From: an uncultured Bacilli bacterium
Lineage (GTDB): Bacteria > Bacillota_I > Bacilli_A > RF39 > UBA660
Reading direction: 5' to 3'
DNA: 26,185 bases
Assembly: GCA_947587115.1 (NCBI GenBank)
Contig: CANPXY010000011.1
Span: 1-26,185 of the forward strand
The notes under the pieces were generated by a model. That model was not told the origin of the DNA, made no database searches, and saw only the letters and a program-made list of their open reading frames with translations. The position numbers and the translations under genes are program-made. Positions 7,665 to 15,013 of the stretch are shown piece by piece (position 1 is the stretch's first letter; the number at the start of each line of letters is the position of its first letter).

Positions 7665-9974
7665 TTACCCAATTTCTGTTATTTTTAACTTGGTCTTGCC
7701 TTCCAAAATCGCATCGATTGCTAGACTATCAATCTTATCAGAAATAATCTTATCGATCTTTCTTGCCCCAAACTCTTCATATAGAGAACAATTTAAAATT
7801 TGTTCGATCAAGGAAGAAGAGATTTCAAGTTTAATATTTTTCTTTTGAAACTTTTTCTTTACTTCATCCAGTTTCATTTGGATAATCTTTAAAACTACAT
7901 CTTGATCCATCGTGTCGAATAAAAAGACTTTGTCGATACGATTCATAAATTCCATACTAAAATATTGTTTCAAACTGCTCATAACATCTTGCTCTTTTTG
8001 TTCAAAAAATCCCACATTGTTTTTTTGATAGCCCAAGTTCGACGTCATAAAGATCACCGTGTGATCAAAATGTACCACATTTCCCTTAGAGTCTTTTAAT
8101 ACTCCTTCATCCAATACTTGTAAAAACAAATGCAACACCGCAGGATGTGCCTTCTCGATTTCATCTAATAGAATCACCGAATGAGGTTTTTGGCGAACTT
8201 CTTCTAAAACGTTTTTATAATCGCTATATCCTACATAACCCGGTGGAGATCCAATGATTTTGCTGATGGTATGACTCTCTTTGTACTCGCTCATATCTAG
8301 CCGAATAAAATGTTCCTTCCCAAATAACAGCTTCGCATATTCCTTGACAAGCATCGTCTTCCCAACGCCTGTAGGACCCACAAAAAGAAAAGAATACGGT
8401 TTGTTCTCATCGTGAAATCCCAATTTGATGCGTTTCGTCATATTGCAGAGATCGTGAACAATCTTTTCTTGCCCCAGAACTTTCTGATTTAACGACTGTT
8501 CCATCGTCTTTAACATCTTCATATCATGATCGACAAGTTCATAGACCGGAATCTTCGTTTTCAAATGAATGACTTCCGCTACCAAATCCTTGGTAACTTC
8601 TTTGATCTCACGCTTGCCAAAATAAGAAAGCTCCATTCGGTTCTTTTTGTCCTCTAGAACTTGCTCTTCGCGTTTTAGCAAAGAGGCTTTTTCGAAATCT
8701 TGATCGATGATTGCTTTATTTTTAGCATCAATCAACTGTTTTATTTCATTAGATAACCGTTCTAATTTTAAATCCTGTGGATTTTTTGCCAAAGATACTT
8801 TGGCACAGACTTCATCTAAAATATCGATGGCCTTGTCTGGCTGATTTCGATCGTGAATATAGCGATCCGATAGATCGATAATAAGACGTAAGATTTCTTC
8901 ACTTAATTGAACGCCGTGATATGCTTCATAGATCGGTTTCAATTTTAACAAAATATCGTAGACTTTCTCTTTTTTAGGCTCTTCCACATATATGAGCTGA
9001 AATCTTCGTTCCAAAGCCCGATCTTGCTCGATACATTCTTTATACTCTTGCGTCGTCGTCGCCCCAATGAGTCGTAATTTTCCTCGCGCCAAAGCCGGTT
9101 TCAAAATGTTAGAAGCATCGATCGCCCCTTCAGCGCCCCCTGCTCCCACCAAAGTATGAATTTCATCGATAAACAAAATAATATCCGGATTGGCTTCTAC
9201 TTCTTTCAAAAGTTTCCCTACTCGCTCTTCAAATTCGCCACGATATTTGGTTCCCGCAACAATGCCAGCCATCGATAAAGATAAAACACGTTTGCCTTTC
9301 AAAAAATTAGGAACTTCATCTTCTACAATCCGCCGACTTAACTCTTCGACAATGGCCGTTTTTCCAACTCCTGCATCTCCAATCAATAATGGATTATTCT
9401 TAGTACGTCGAGACAAAATTTCGATAAGACGCGTGATTTCTTCTTCCCTACCAATCACAGGATCGATTTCCTTGGCAAGTGCCCGTTTATTAAAATCCAC
9501 AGCAAAATCTTCAATCAACAATTTCTTTTTACCTTTCCCCTTTTTTTGCACAAGTTTTGAGGAAAACTCTTGATAGATCGCATCAACGTCGATGTCCATT
9601 CCTAACATGATCCGGATTGCAACGCCTTCTCCTTCTTCCAAAAGAGCAAGAAATAGATGTTCAACGTTTACTTCACCATCATTATTCTCTTTGCACTCTA
9701 ACATTGCCGTCTCCATAATTCTCTTAAGTAAAGGCGTATACAAAAACCACTGATTGCTCTCGCTCCCCATCCCGACAACGTTGATAAGTTCTTCTTTGAA
9801 TCTATTATAAGTGAGTTGATAAGTCATCAGTCTTTTTGTAATATCCCAGTCAGCATTCGCTAAAATAGCTAAAAGCATGTGTTCGCTGCCAACGTATGGA
9901 TGTTTTAATTCCATCATCTCTTTCTTTGCTAAAACCAATACTTTTTGTGCTTCTTCATTAAATTTTGAAAACAT
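7665..9974 (-). CDS. clpC: ClpC-type AAA+ ATPase subunit of the Clp protease
   Basis: A 769-aa Hsp100 unfoldase that feeds proteins into ClpP. It has two Clp-N repeats (about 5-145), AAA+ domain 1 with Walker A GDAGVGKT (199-206) and Walker B LFIDE, a short middle domain with a UVR-like segment (about 420-447), and AAA+ domain 2 with GPTGVGKT (533-540) and Walker B ILLDE (601-605). A VGF tripeptide at 654-656 is in the place of the ClpP-docking loop, and the short middle domain argues for ClpC rather than ClpB. B. subtilis ClpC is about 810 aa, so this one is slightly short. Ribosome site AGGAGAGG before the ATG. It follows lysS and a transporter gene, but the usual ctsR-mcsA-mcsB partners are missing, so McsB-type arginine tagging and CtsR control are not encoded here. 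Confidence 0.93.
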   Translation of the reverse strand: MFSKFNEEAQKVLVLAKKEMMELKHPYVGSEHMLLAILANADWDITKRLMTYQLTYNRFKEELINVVGMGSESNQWFLYTPLLKRIMETAMLECKENNDGEVNVEHLFLALLEEGEGVAIRIMLGMDIDVDAIYQEFSSKLVQKKGKGKKKLLIEDFAVDFNKRALAKEIDPVIGREEEITRLIEILSRRTKNNPLLIGDAGVGKTAIVEELSRRIVEDEVPNFLKGKRVLSLSMAGIVAGTKYRGEFEERVGKLLKEVEANPDIILFIDEIHTLVGAGGAEGAIDASNILKPALARGKLRLIGATTTQEYKECIEQDRALERRFQLIYVEEPKKEKVYDILLKLKPIYEAYHGVQLSEEILRLIIDLSDRYIHDRNQPDKAIDILDEVCAKVSLAKNPQDLKLERLSNEIKQLIDAKNKAIIDQDFEKASLLKREEQVLEDKKNRMELSYFGKREIKEVTKDLVAEVIHLKTKIPVYELVDHDMKMLKTMEQSLNQKVLGQEKIVHDLCNMTKRIKLGFHDENKPYSFLFVGPTGVGKTMLVKEYAKLLFGKEHFIRLDMSEYKESHTISKIIGSPPGYVGYSDYKNVLEEVRQKPHSVILLDEIEKAHPAVLHLFLQVLDEGVLKDSKGNVVHFDHTVIFMTSNLGYQKNNVGFFEQKEQDVMSSLKQYFSMEFMNRIDKVFLFDTMDQDVVLKIIQMKLDEVKKKFQKKNIKLEISSSLIEQILNCSLYEEFGARKIDKIISDKIDSLAIDAILEGKTKLKITEIG

Positions 9975-9997
9975 CGCTTTCCTCTCCTCTCAAGATT

Positions 9998-10027
9998 ATT
10001 CTATGTTTATTCTGGGTGTTTAGGCAA
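9998..10027 (-). promoter_or_regulatory. clpC: Probable clpC promoter
   Basis: Minus strand: -35 TTGCCT (10027-10022) and -10 TAGAAT (10003-9998) with an 18-base spacer, ending 23 bases before the clpC start codon. The match is moderate. A GTCAGTAT motif lies 17 bases upstream of the -35 box. Confidence 0.45.
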
Positions 10028-10069
10028 TCTTTTATGCCACCAAAATACTGACAAAATTTATTTCAAAGA

Positions 10070-10098
10070 ACAAAAGAAGCCAGCTTTTACTGACTCTT
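10070..10098 (-). terminator. Attenuator-like hairpin in the clpC leader
   Basis: Minus strand: AAGAGTCAG (10098-10090) pairs with CTGGCTTCTT (10083-10074) with one bulged C and a 6-base loop, followed by a T-rich run (CTTTTGTTC). It lies between the mini-ORF and the clpC promoter. It could terminate the upstream leader transcript or act as an attenuator. Confidence 0.45.
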
Positions 10099-10149
10099 AA
10101 AAAGATGATCCGTATTTATAAAATCTAAATTAATTGAATGGTTACTGCG

Positions 10150-10176
10150 CTACTTTTTGTTCCTTCTTTTTTCCAT
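10150..10176 (-). CDS. Candidate leader mini-ORF (8 aa, highly basic)
   Basis: Eight codons, MEKRRNKK, then TAG. AAAGGAG stands 8 bases before the ATG, a stronger ribosome site than many real genes here have. It sits between a large dyad and an attenuator-like hairpin upstream of clpC. Six of its eight residues are Lys, Arg or Asn. It could be a translated leader peptide or the remnant 5' end of a lost gene. Confidence 0.4.
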   Translation of the reverse strand: MEKRRNKK

Positions 10177-10189
10177 TAACATTTCTCCT

Positions 10190-10235
10190 TTGACAAAGTT
10201 ACTGATTGTTTAACGTTTGTCAGTAATTCTGTCAA
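10190..10235 (-). promoter_or_regulatory. 46-base imperfect dyad upstream of the leader mini-ORF
   Basis: Arms 10190-10205 (plus-strand TTGACAAAGTTACTGA) and 10220-10235 match at 14 of 16 positions as reverse complements, around a 14-base centre containing AACGTT. In RNA the stem has one G-U pair and one A-C mismatch. The end of the dyad abuts the ribosome site of the mini-ORF. Arms contain TGTCAA half-sites, one in the extended form TTTGTCAAA, which fits the Spo0A-box consensus TTTGTCRAA. It may be an operator, an RNA switch or both. Confidence 0.55.
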
Positions 10236-10261
10236 TATATTAAAACTAAGTATTTTTTGAT

Positions 10262-10285
10262 AAAAAAGAAGCGATGCTTCGCTTC
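10262..10285 (-). terminator. Rho-independent terminator of the transporter gene
   Basis: Minus strand: GAAGCGA, loop AGCA, TCGCTTC, then TTTTTTA. It follows the stop codon of the YfcC-like gene by one base. Confidence 0.85.
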
Positions 10286-10286
10286 C

Positions 10287-11681
10287 TTATACCAACATGA
10301 TAATCGTGAAGATGATGAACAACACTACGATCAATTGTAATAACAATTTCCAAATGTACTTTAACCAGTCTTGATATGGAATTCGTAAATATGCAAGTGT
10401 ACCCATCAAGATTACTGATGTAGGTGCAACCAACATTACAAAACCATAGATCGTTTGGAAAATAATTGCAATTAATGGATATAGTGAAGTATCAGTAACA
10501 ACACTTGTAACATATGGGACTATATAAGATACACCATAAGACAAATCAACATTGAATAAACTTGTCAAAATGGCAACAATCGTCGTCGTAACGACATTGA
10601 AACTCTTTGTTAGACCAATTAAGAAATGTGCAATCACTAATTGGAATGGATGTGAAGATGCTAAAATCAAGCAAGTATAGATCAATACCATCAATACTGC
10701 TGGACCGAATGCTCTTTTAGCGCCAGCAATAAATCCTGATATAAAATCGTTGATTTTAACGCGGTAAATCAAAGCAATGACAATAGATGCAACCGCTAGC
10801 GTAATCATGATCTCATAGATTGACCAATATCCAAAGGCTGGAACGGCACTACCTAAAAGCTTACCAAAGATGGCAAATCCACCAATTTCAAACGTCGTAA
10901 CTGCCTCTGTTGCTGTATCGAAAATATCTAAATTGAATGCTTCATTCCAAGTCGTCATTCCCAATACCATCAAGACAAAGATAAGATCTAATACGACGAT
11001 GAGTGGCCAAACTTTTCTCTTAGAAGTAGTCTTTTCAGGAATAAATTCTTCCTTTTTCTCACTGACGGCACCCTTAACTTTTTTCGCATACCATAAAGTA
11101 TTGAAAATAAGAAGAATCAAGCCAATAAGTAAGATCACGACCTTCGTTATGATCTCTGATTGAACCGTTAAACCTAAAGTTTGATTCAATAGATCAACGG
11201 TCGAAGCAGCAAAGGTTGTTCCCATTGTACCGATCATGACAGATCCAACCGTAACGCTTGCTGCCACCAACTTATTATATCCCATCAATAGGATGAGCGA
11301 TATAATAAATGGGAAGAAGACCATCAAGGCAAGTGACAAGCCACAAATAGATGTAGCAACTGCCAACAATACCATGAGAATTCCTAATACCCACAATTCC
11401 TTTCCTTTAAATTTGCGAACAATCTTATCTAATAGAGTGCGATAGACACCGGTCTTAGATAGAACTCCGTAAAATCCTCCAATCAAAATGATGAAGGCAC
11501 CAATGTATCCAAAATACGTTACGGTCGCAATTGGATATGAGAATAAATTAAATAGTCCCACTTGGCTACGTCCTTGATCCACATAGCTACCTTGATACAC
11601 GGCTACTGGTAAAATCCATGTTAACAAAGCTAAAACTAAAATGGTAATCAATACGACTTTTAATCCACTATGTTTTTTCAT
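10287..11681 (-). CDS. YfcC/DcuC-like integral membrane transporter
   Basis: A 464-aa polytopic membrane protein with about 11-12 hydrophobic segments and a charged cytoplasmic loop after the first half (KKVKGAVSEKKEEF, around residue 210). The layout, two inverted halves separated by a charged loop, and the motif-like ILIGGFYGVLSKTG segment resemble the YfcC/DcuC/ArcD group of the ion-transporter superfamily, which carry C4-dicarboxylates, basic amino acids or peptide-derived substrates. The substrate cannot be told from sequence. I start at the ATG at 11681, which has GGGAGGG five bases upstream (11693-11687). A longer reading frame from 11732 lacks a ribosome site and would cover the promoter. 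It is a single-gene unit between its own promoter and terminator. Confidence 0.8.
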   Translation of the reverse strand: MKKHSGLKVVLITILVLALLTWILPVAVYQGSYVDQGRSQVGLFNLFSYPIATVTYFGYIGAFIILIGGFYGVLSKTGVYRTLLDKIVRKFKGKELWVLGILMVLLAVATSICGLSLALMVFFPFIISLILLMGYNKLVAASVTVGSVMIGTMGTTFAASTVDLLNQTLGLTVQSEIITKVVILLIGLILLIFNTLWYAKKVKGAVSEKKEEFIPEKTTSKRKVWPLIVVLDLIFVLMVLGMTTWNEAFNLDIFDTATEAVTTFEIGGFAIFGKLLGSAVPAFGYWSIYEIMITLAVASIVIALIYRVKINDFISGFIAGAKRAFGPAVLMVLIYTCLILASSHPFQLVIAHFLIGLTKSFNVVTTTIVAILTSLFNVDLSYGVSYIVPYVTSVVTDTSLYPLIAIIFQTIYGFVMLVAPTSVILMGTLAYLRIPYQDWLKYIWKLLLQLIVVLFIIFTIIMLV

Positions 11682-11699
11682 TCTAACCCTCCCATATTC

Positions 11700-11728
11700 A
11701 TTATAATAAGAATTGCCAGTTTTTACAA
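11700..11728 (-). promoter_or_regulatory. Sigma-A-type promoter of the transporter gene
   Basis: Minus strand: -35 TTGTAA (11728-11723), 17-base spacer, -10 TATAAT (11705-11700). The expected transcription start is at or next to the GGGAGGG ribosome site, so the 5' leader is very short. Confidence 0.8.
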
Positions 11729-11761
11729 GCATTCTCTTAAATTTTCAGAACAAATTATATG

Positions 11762-11787
11762 AAAAAAAGACCTTGCAAGGCCTTTTA
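11762..11787 (-). terminator. Rho-independent terminator of the dusB-lysS operon
   Basis: Minus strand: AAAAGGCCT and AGGTCTTTT arms around TGCA, followed by a T run. The hairpin starts within the lysS stop codon. Confidence 0.85.
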
Positions 11788-13269
11788 ATACTTAGAATCT
11801 TCATAATTTGGACGCATGAGTGGGAACAATACATTATCTTTAATATTAGGTGTATCCGTCAACACTTGAACTACTCGATCGATTCCCATACCCCAACCAG
11901 AAATTGGTGGCATACCATATTCCATAGCTTCAATATAGTCATGATCCATTACAAGCGCCTCTTCATCGCCTGCGGCATTAAGTCGTGCTTGTTCTTCCAA
12001 ACGACGTTCCTGTTCTACTGGATCGACAAGTTCCGAATAAGCGTTGACAATTTCAGCACCATTGATGATTAACTGAAAGCGATCGGTAAGAGCTGGATTG
12101 TCATCGTTGGCTCTAGCAAGAGGTGATAGTTCAATTGGATGTTCAATTAAGAATACTGGTTCGATCATGTATGGTCGAGCTACTTTCTTATATAACAAAT
12201 CGACAAGTTTTCCAAATCCTAGTTGATGGATGTCGGTATCGGAATCCAAATCGATTCCTCGCTCCTCAATCACTTTAAGCAAAGCTTCAGCATCATCATA
12301 GACATCAATATCGATATCGACATACTTTAAAATCAAGTCCCGGAAAGAAACAGTCTCCCATTTCTTAGAAAAGTCGATCTCCTTATCCCCAACTTGAATT
12401 GTCAAAGTACCATACACATTCTTGATCACTTTTTTCAACATATCTTCAATTAAGACCATATTGTCTTTGTAATTGTAATAACTACAATAACATTCAAGAA
12501 GCGTAAAATCTTGTAAGTGGGTCGCATCCATTCCTTCGTTTCTAAAACAACGAGCAAACTCAAACACTTTGTTAAATCCACCGACAACCGCTCTCTTCAA
12601 ATAAGTCTCTGGTGCAATACGAAGATAGACATCAATGTCCAACGCATTGTGATGTGACTTGAACGGTTTCGCTAAAGCACCACTTGGCTTATTGATAAGT
12701 ACTGGTGTCTCTACCTCGATATAGTTCGCATCTTCTAAGTAACGACGAATTTGCTTAATAAATTCATATTTCAACAAGAAACGATTTCTCGTCTCCTCAT
12801 TCATGATCAAGTCAACATAACGGTTTCGATAACACATTTCGGCATCCGTAAGTCCATGAAATTTTTCTGGTAGTGGTCGTAGGGCTTTCCCTAAAAATAC
12901 AAAAGAATTTGCGCGAATCGTCTTCTCCCCCGTATGCGTCGTAAACATTTCCCCTTCGACTCCAATAAAATCACCCAAATCAAAATAATCTTTAAAAAAT
13001 TGATAGTTCTCTTCTCCTACCATATCAATCTTGATAGAAACTTGAATGGATCCTGCTACATCACGAATCGTTAAAAAGCTCATCTTGCCCATCTTTCGCA
13101 TCAAGGCAATACGACCCGCTACACGAATCCCAGTCGTTCCATCTTCTAAATTCCGCACATCCTTTAACTCATGCGTAATCTCATAACGTTCTGGATAAGG
13201 ATTGCAAATCTTACGGATCTCCTCTACCTTCTCACGTCTTACTTGTTCTTGCTCTGTAAATTCTCTCAT
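11785..13269 (-). CDS. lysS: Lysyl-tRNA synthetase, class II
   Basis: A 494-aa cytoplasmic enzyme that charges tRNA-Lys. An N-terminal OB-fold anticodon-binding domain (about 45-135) precedes the class II catalytic core. Visible motifs: KPFKSHHNALD (201-211) and RIAPETYLKRAVVGG in the active-site region, motif 2 FEFARCFRNEG (236-246), ELSPLARA, and motif 3 GWGMGIDRV near the C-terminus. Length matches B. subtilis LysS (499 aa). AGGAGG precedes the ATG. It is the last gene of a dusB-RDD-lysS operon, 15 bases after the RDD gene. No T-box leader is visible upstream. The dusB-lysS pairing is conserved in B. subtilis. Confidence 0.95.
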   Translation of the reverse strand: MREFTEQEQVRREKVEEIRKICNPYPERYEITHELKDVRNLEDGTTGIRVAGRIALMRKMGKMSFLTIRDVAGSIQVSIKIDMVGEENYQFFKDYFDLGDFIGVEGEMFTTHTGEKTIRANSFVFLGKALRPLPEKFHGLTDAEMCYRNRYVDLIMNEETRNRFLLKYEFIKQIRRYLEDANYIEVETPVLINKPSGALAKPFKSHHNALDIDVYLRIAPETYLKRAVVGGFNKVFEFARCFRNEGMDATHLQDFTLLECYCSYYNYKDNMVLIEDMLKKVIKNVYGTLTIQVGDKEIDFSKKWETVSFRDLILKYVDIDIDVYDDAEALLKVIEERGIDLDSDTDIHQLGFGKLVDLLYKKVARPYMIEPVFLIEHPIELSPLARANDDNPALTDRFQLIINGAEIVNAYSELVDPVEQERRLEEQARLNAAGDEEALVMDHDYIEAMEYGMPPISGWGMGIDRVVQVLTDTPNIKDNVLFPLMRPNYEDSKY

Positions 13270-13284
13270 TTTACTTCCTCCTTA

Positions 13285-13959
13285 TTATTCCTGAATCACT
13301 TTTGTATGCGCTACAAAATCTTGTAATCCACGCCCATCTTTACGATACATGACCATAATGGCAATCGTCGCTATAGCAAGTAGTTGTAAAAATTCGATGA
13401 TCATACTCACGTAAAAGTATACATAATCATTGGCAAACAATGTGAAACCAAGGGTGATCATATTGGCAAGCAATGCATTGACAATAAACGTCCGAAAAAT
13501 CAAATCATTGATCGTAAGAGGACCACCATCGGTTTTCACAATCCGAATTTTCATGACTTTCTTACCAAGGGTTTGGCCATTATTATAAAACTGAAATACG
13601 ATAAAGTAAAGAATGACTGCAACTAAATCAACAATCGTATAAGAGACATTATAATAAGCAATATCATGAGAAGGCCCCATACTCTTCTGAATGTATTCTT
13701 CATCTGTGATTTTATCAGCCAATCGTTCTTCCGTGATCTCGGTAAGCTCATTTTCAACTTTTTCAAGATTATCACTAACTGGCACCACCAACATCACAAT
13801 AGAAGTAACCATCGTCACTAGAACTATATCAATAATATAGGCAGCTAAACGTTGCCCAAAGTAGGCCTTAAGCGGTTGTTTGGTTTCCTCTTTTTTTGAA
13901 ACCTCTTCCTTCTGAATTACTTCTGCTTCCTCTACTTCCACTTTTTCTTTCTTAGTCAT
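13285..13959 (-). CDS. RDD-family membrane protein
   Basis: A 224-aa protein. A charged N-terminal stretch (1-30, rich in K and E) is followed by four hydrophobic segments (about 38-60, 104-125, 156-176 and 179-204). The RDD signatures are present: QRLAAYIIDIV at segment one (the R and D of the family) and GQTLGKKVMKIRIV after segment two, ending with GRGLQDFVAHT. The family is linked to small-molecule or ion transport, but function here is unknown. The stretch between the first two segments (62-100) is acidic and probably extracytoplasmic. Ribosome site AGAAAGGA precedes the ATG. Its start overlaps the end of dusB by eight bases, and it lies directly before lysS. Confidence 0.85.
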   Translation of the reverse strand: MTKKEKVEVEEAEVIQKEEVSKKEETKQPLKAYFGQRLAAYIIDIVLVTMVTSIVMLVVPVSDNLEKVENELTEITEERLADKITDEEYIQKSMGPSHDIAYYNVSYTIVDLVAVILYFIVFQFYNNGQTLGKKVMKIRIVKTDGGPLTINDLIFRTFIVNALLANMITLGFTLFANDYVYFYVSMIIEFLQLLAIATIAIMVMYRKDGRGLQDFVAHTKVIQE

Positions 13960-14935
13960 GTTCGATTTCCTTTCTATATGCTTTTAATATCTCTATTATA
14001 TCATTAATTTTCCTCGTTTGATAGATTTTCTTTTTTACTTCGGTCGAACCAGGAATTCCCTTTAGATACCAAGCAATATGATTTCGAATTTCTAAAGTTA
14101 CTTCCTTTTCACTTTTAAATTCCGCAAGATACGTAAGATGATAAAAACACATATCGATCTTTTCAAGGTCCGTAATCGGTGGCAACAGCTCTCCGGTTTC
14201 TAAATAACGGATGGTATCTCGGATGAGCCAAGGGTTTCCTAAAGCACCACGGCCGATCATTACCGCATCACATCCAGTCTCATCGAGCATTTCCTTAGCT
14301 AGTACCGGCGACACGACATCGCCATTGCCGATGACCGGAATTGAAACTGCTTCTTTGACTTGCTTGATGATCTTCCAGTCCGCTTTACCACTATAACCCT
14401 GGCTGCGCGTCCTAGCATGTACTGCTATCGCACTTGCTCCTGCCTTCTCACAAATTTGCGCAACTTCAACAGCATTGATATGTTCTTGATCCCATCCGCT
14501 GCGAATTTTGACCGTCACCGGAACGGGAACGCTCTGAACTACTGCTTGAACGATCTCATAAATCTTCTGTGGATCTTTTAAAAGCGCCGCGCCTGCTTGC
14601 GCCCGAGTGGCAACTTTTGGAACAGGACAACCCATGTTGATATCGATAATGTCTGGGTGCATCGTCTCATAAATATATTTTGCTGCTACAACAAAAGATT
14701 CTTGATCACTACCGAAGATTTGCTGCGCAATAGGACGTTCCTCTTCGGTCATATAAAGCATGTCGATCGTCTTTTGATTATTATAGAAAATTGCTTTATC
14801 GCTGACCATCTCCGCATAGATCAGCCCACAGCCCATCTCTTTGACGATTCTGCGATAAGCAGAATTTCCGATACCTGCCATGGGCGCTAAAACAACTTGA
14901 TTTTTAATTTTCACATTGCCGATAGTCCATTCCAT
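13952..14935 (-). CDS. dusB: tRNA-dihydrouridine synthase (DusB type)
   Basis: A 327-aa flavoenzyme that reduces uridine to dihydrouridine in tRNA. The TIM-barrel FMN domain shows APMAGIGNSAYR (17-28), the catalytic cysteine in INMGCPVPKV (C103), KIRSGWD, the VHARTRSQGYSG substrate/FMN segment, and the phosphate-binding GNGDV and GRGALGNPW motifs. These match the DusB/YacF family, and length is typical. Its place upstream of lysS is the same as in B. subtilis (yacF-lysS). GGATGTGA precedes the ATG at 14935. Confidence 0.93.
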   Translation of the reverse strand: MEWTIGNVKIKNQVVLAPMAGIGNSAYRRIVKEMGCGLIYAEMVSDKAIFYNNQKTIDMLYMTEEERPIAQQIFGSDQESFVVAAKYIYETMHPDIIDINMGCPVPKVATRAQAGAALLKDPQKIYEIVQAVVQSVPVPVTVKIRSGWDQEHINAVEVAQICEKAGASAIAVHARTRSQGYSGKADWKIIKQVKEAVSIPVIGNGDVVSPVLAKEMLDETGCDAVMIGRGALGNPWLIRDTIRYLETGELLPPITDLEKIDMCFYHLTYLAEFKSEKEVTLEIRNHIAWYLKGIPGSTEVKKKIYQTRKINDIIEILKAYRKEIEHD

Positions 14936-14953
14936 AATCTCACATCCGCAGAT

Positions 14954-14982
14954 ATTATAACTTATAATAAGTTTTTCGTAAA
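14954..14982 (-). promoter_or_regulatory. Promoter of the dusB-RDD-lysS operon
   Basis: Minus strand: -35 TTTACG (14982-14977), 17-base spacer, perfect -10 TATAAT (14959-14954). The spacer contains the inverted repeat ACTTAT-T-ATAAGT, which could be an operator. The predicted transcript start lies near 14947, at the ribosome site. Confidence 0.7.
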
Positions 14983-15005
14983 GAAAAAGATGACGTTGTC
15001 ACCTT
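14982..15005 (-). terminator. Rho-independent terminator of ftsH
   Basis: Minus strand: AAGGTGAC, loop AAC, GTCATCTT (one G-U pair), then TTTTTC. It begins eight bases after the ftsH stop and touches the -35 box of the dusB promoter. Confidence 0.8.
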
Positions 15006-15013
15006 TTCCAAAT

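Noticed and set aside
9190..9573. Plus-strand 127-aa reading frame inside clpC
   Set aside because: It is antisense to the highly conserved AAA+ domain 1 of clpC and serine-rich in the way typical of shadow frames; no ribosome site or promoter.
9975..10286. CtsR operator or CIRCE element for clpC
   Set aside because: I looked for GTCAAA heptad direct repeats and for TTAGCACTC/GAGTGCTAA. Only single GTCAAA half-sites are present, not the tandem CtsR pattern.
11713..12072. Plus-strand 119-aa reading frame across the lysS 3' end
   Set aside because: It overlaps the transporter promoter, the lysS terminator and conserved lysS coding sequence, and shows no protein-family features.
13270..13284. 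T-box riboswitch before lysS
   Set aside because: Only 15 bases separate lysS from the RDD gene; there is no room for a leader, and the operon promoter is just upstream of dusB.
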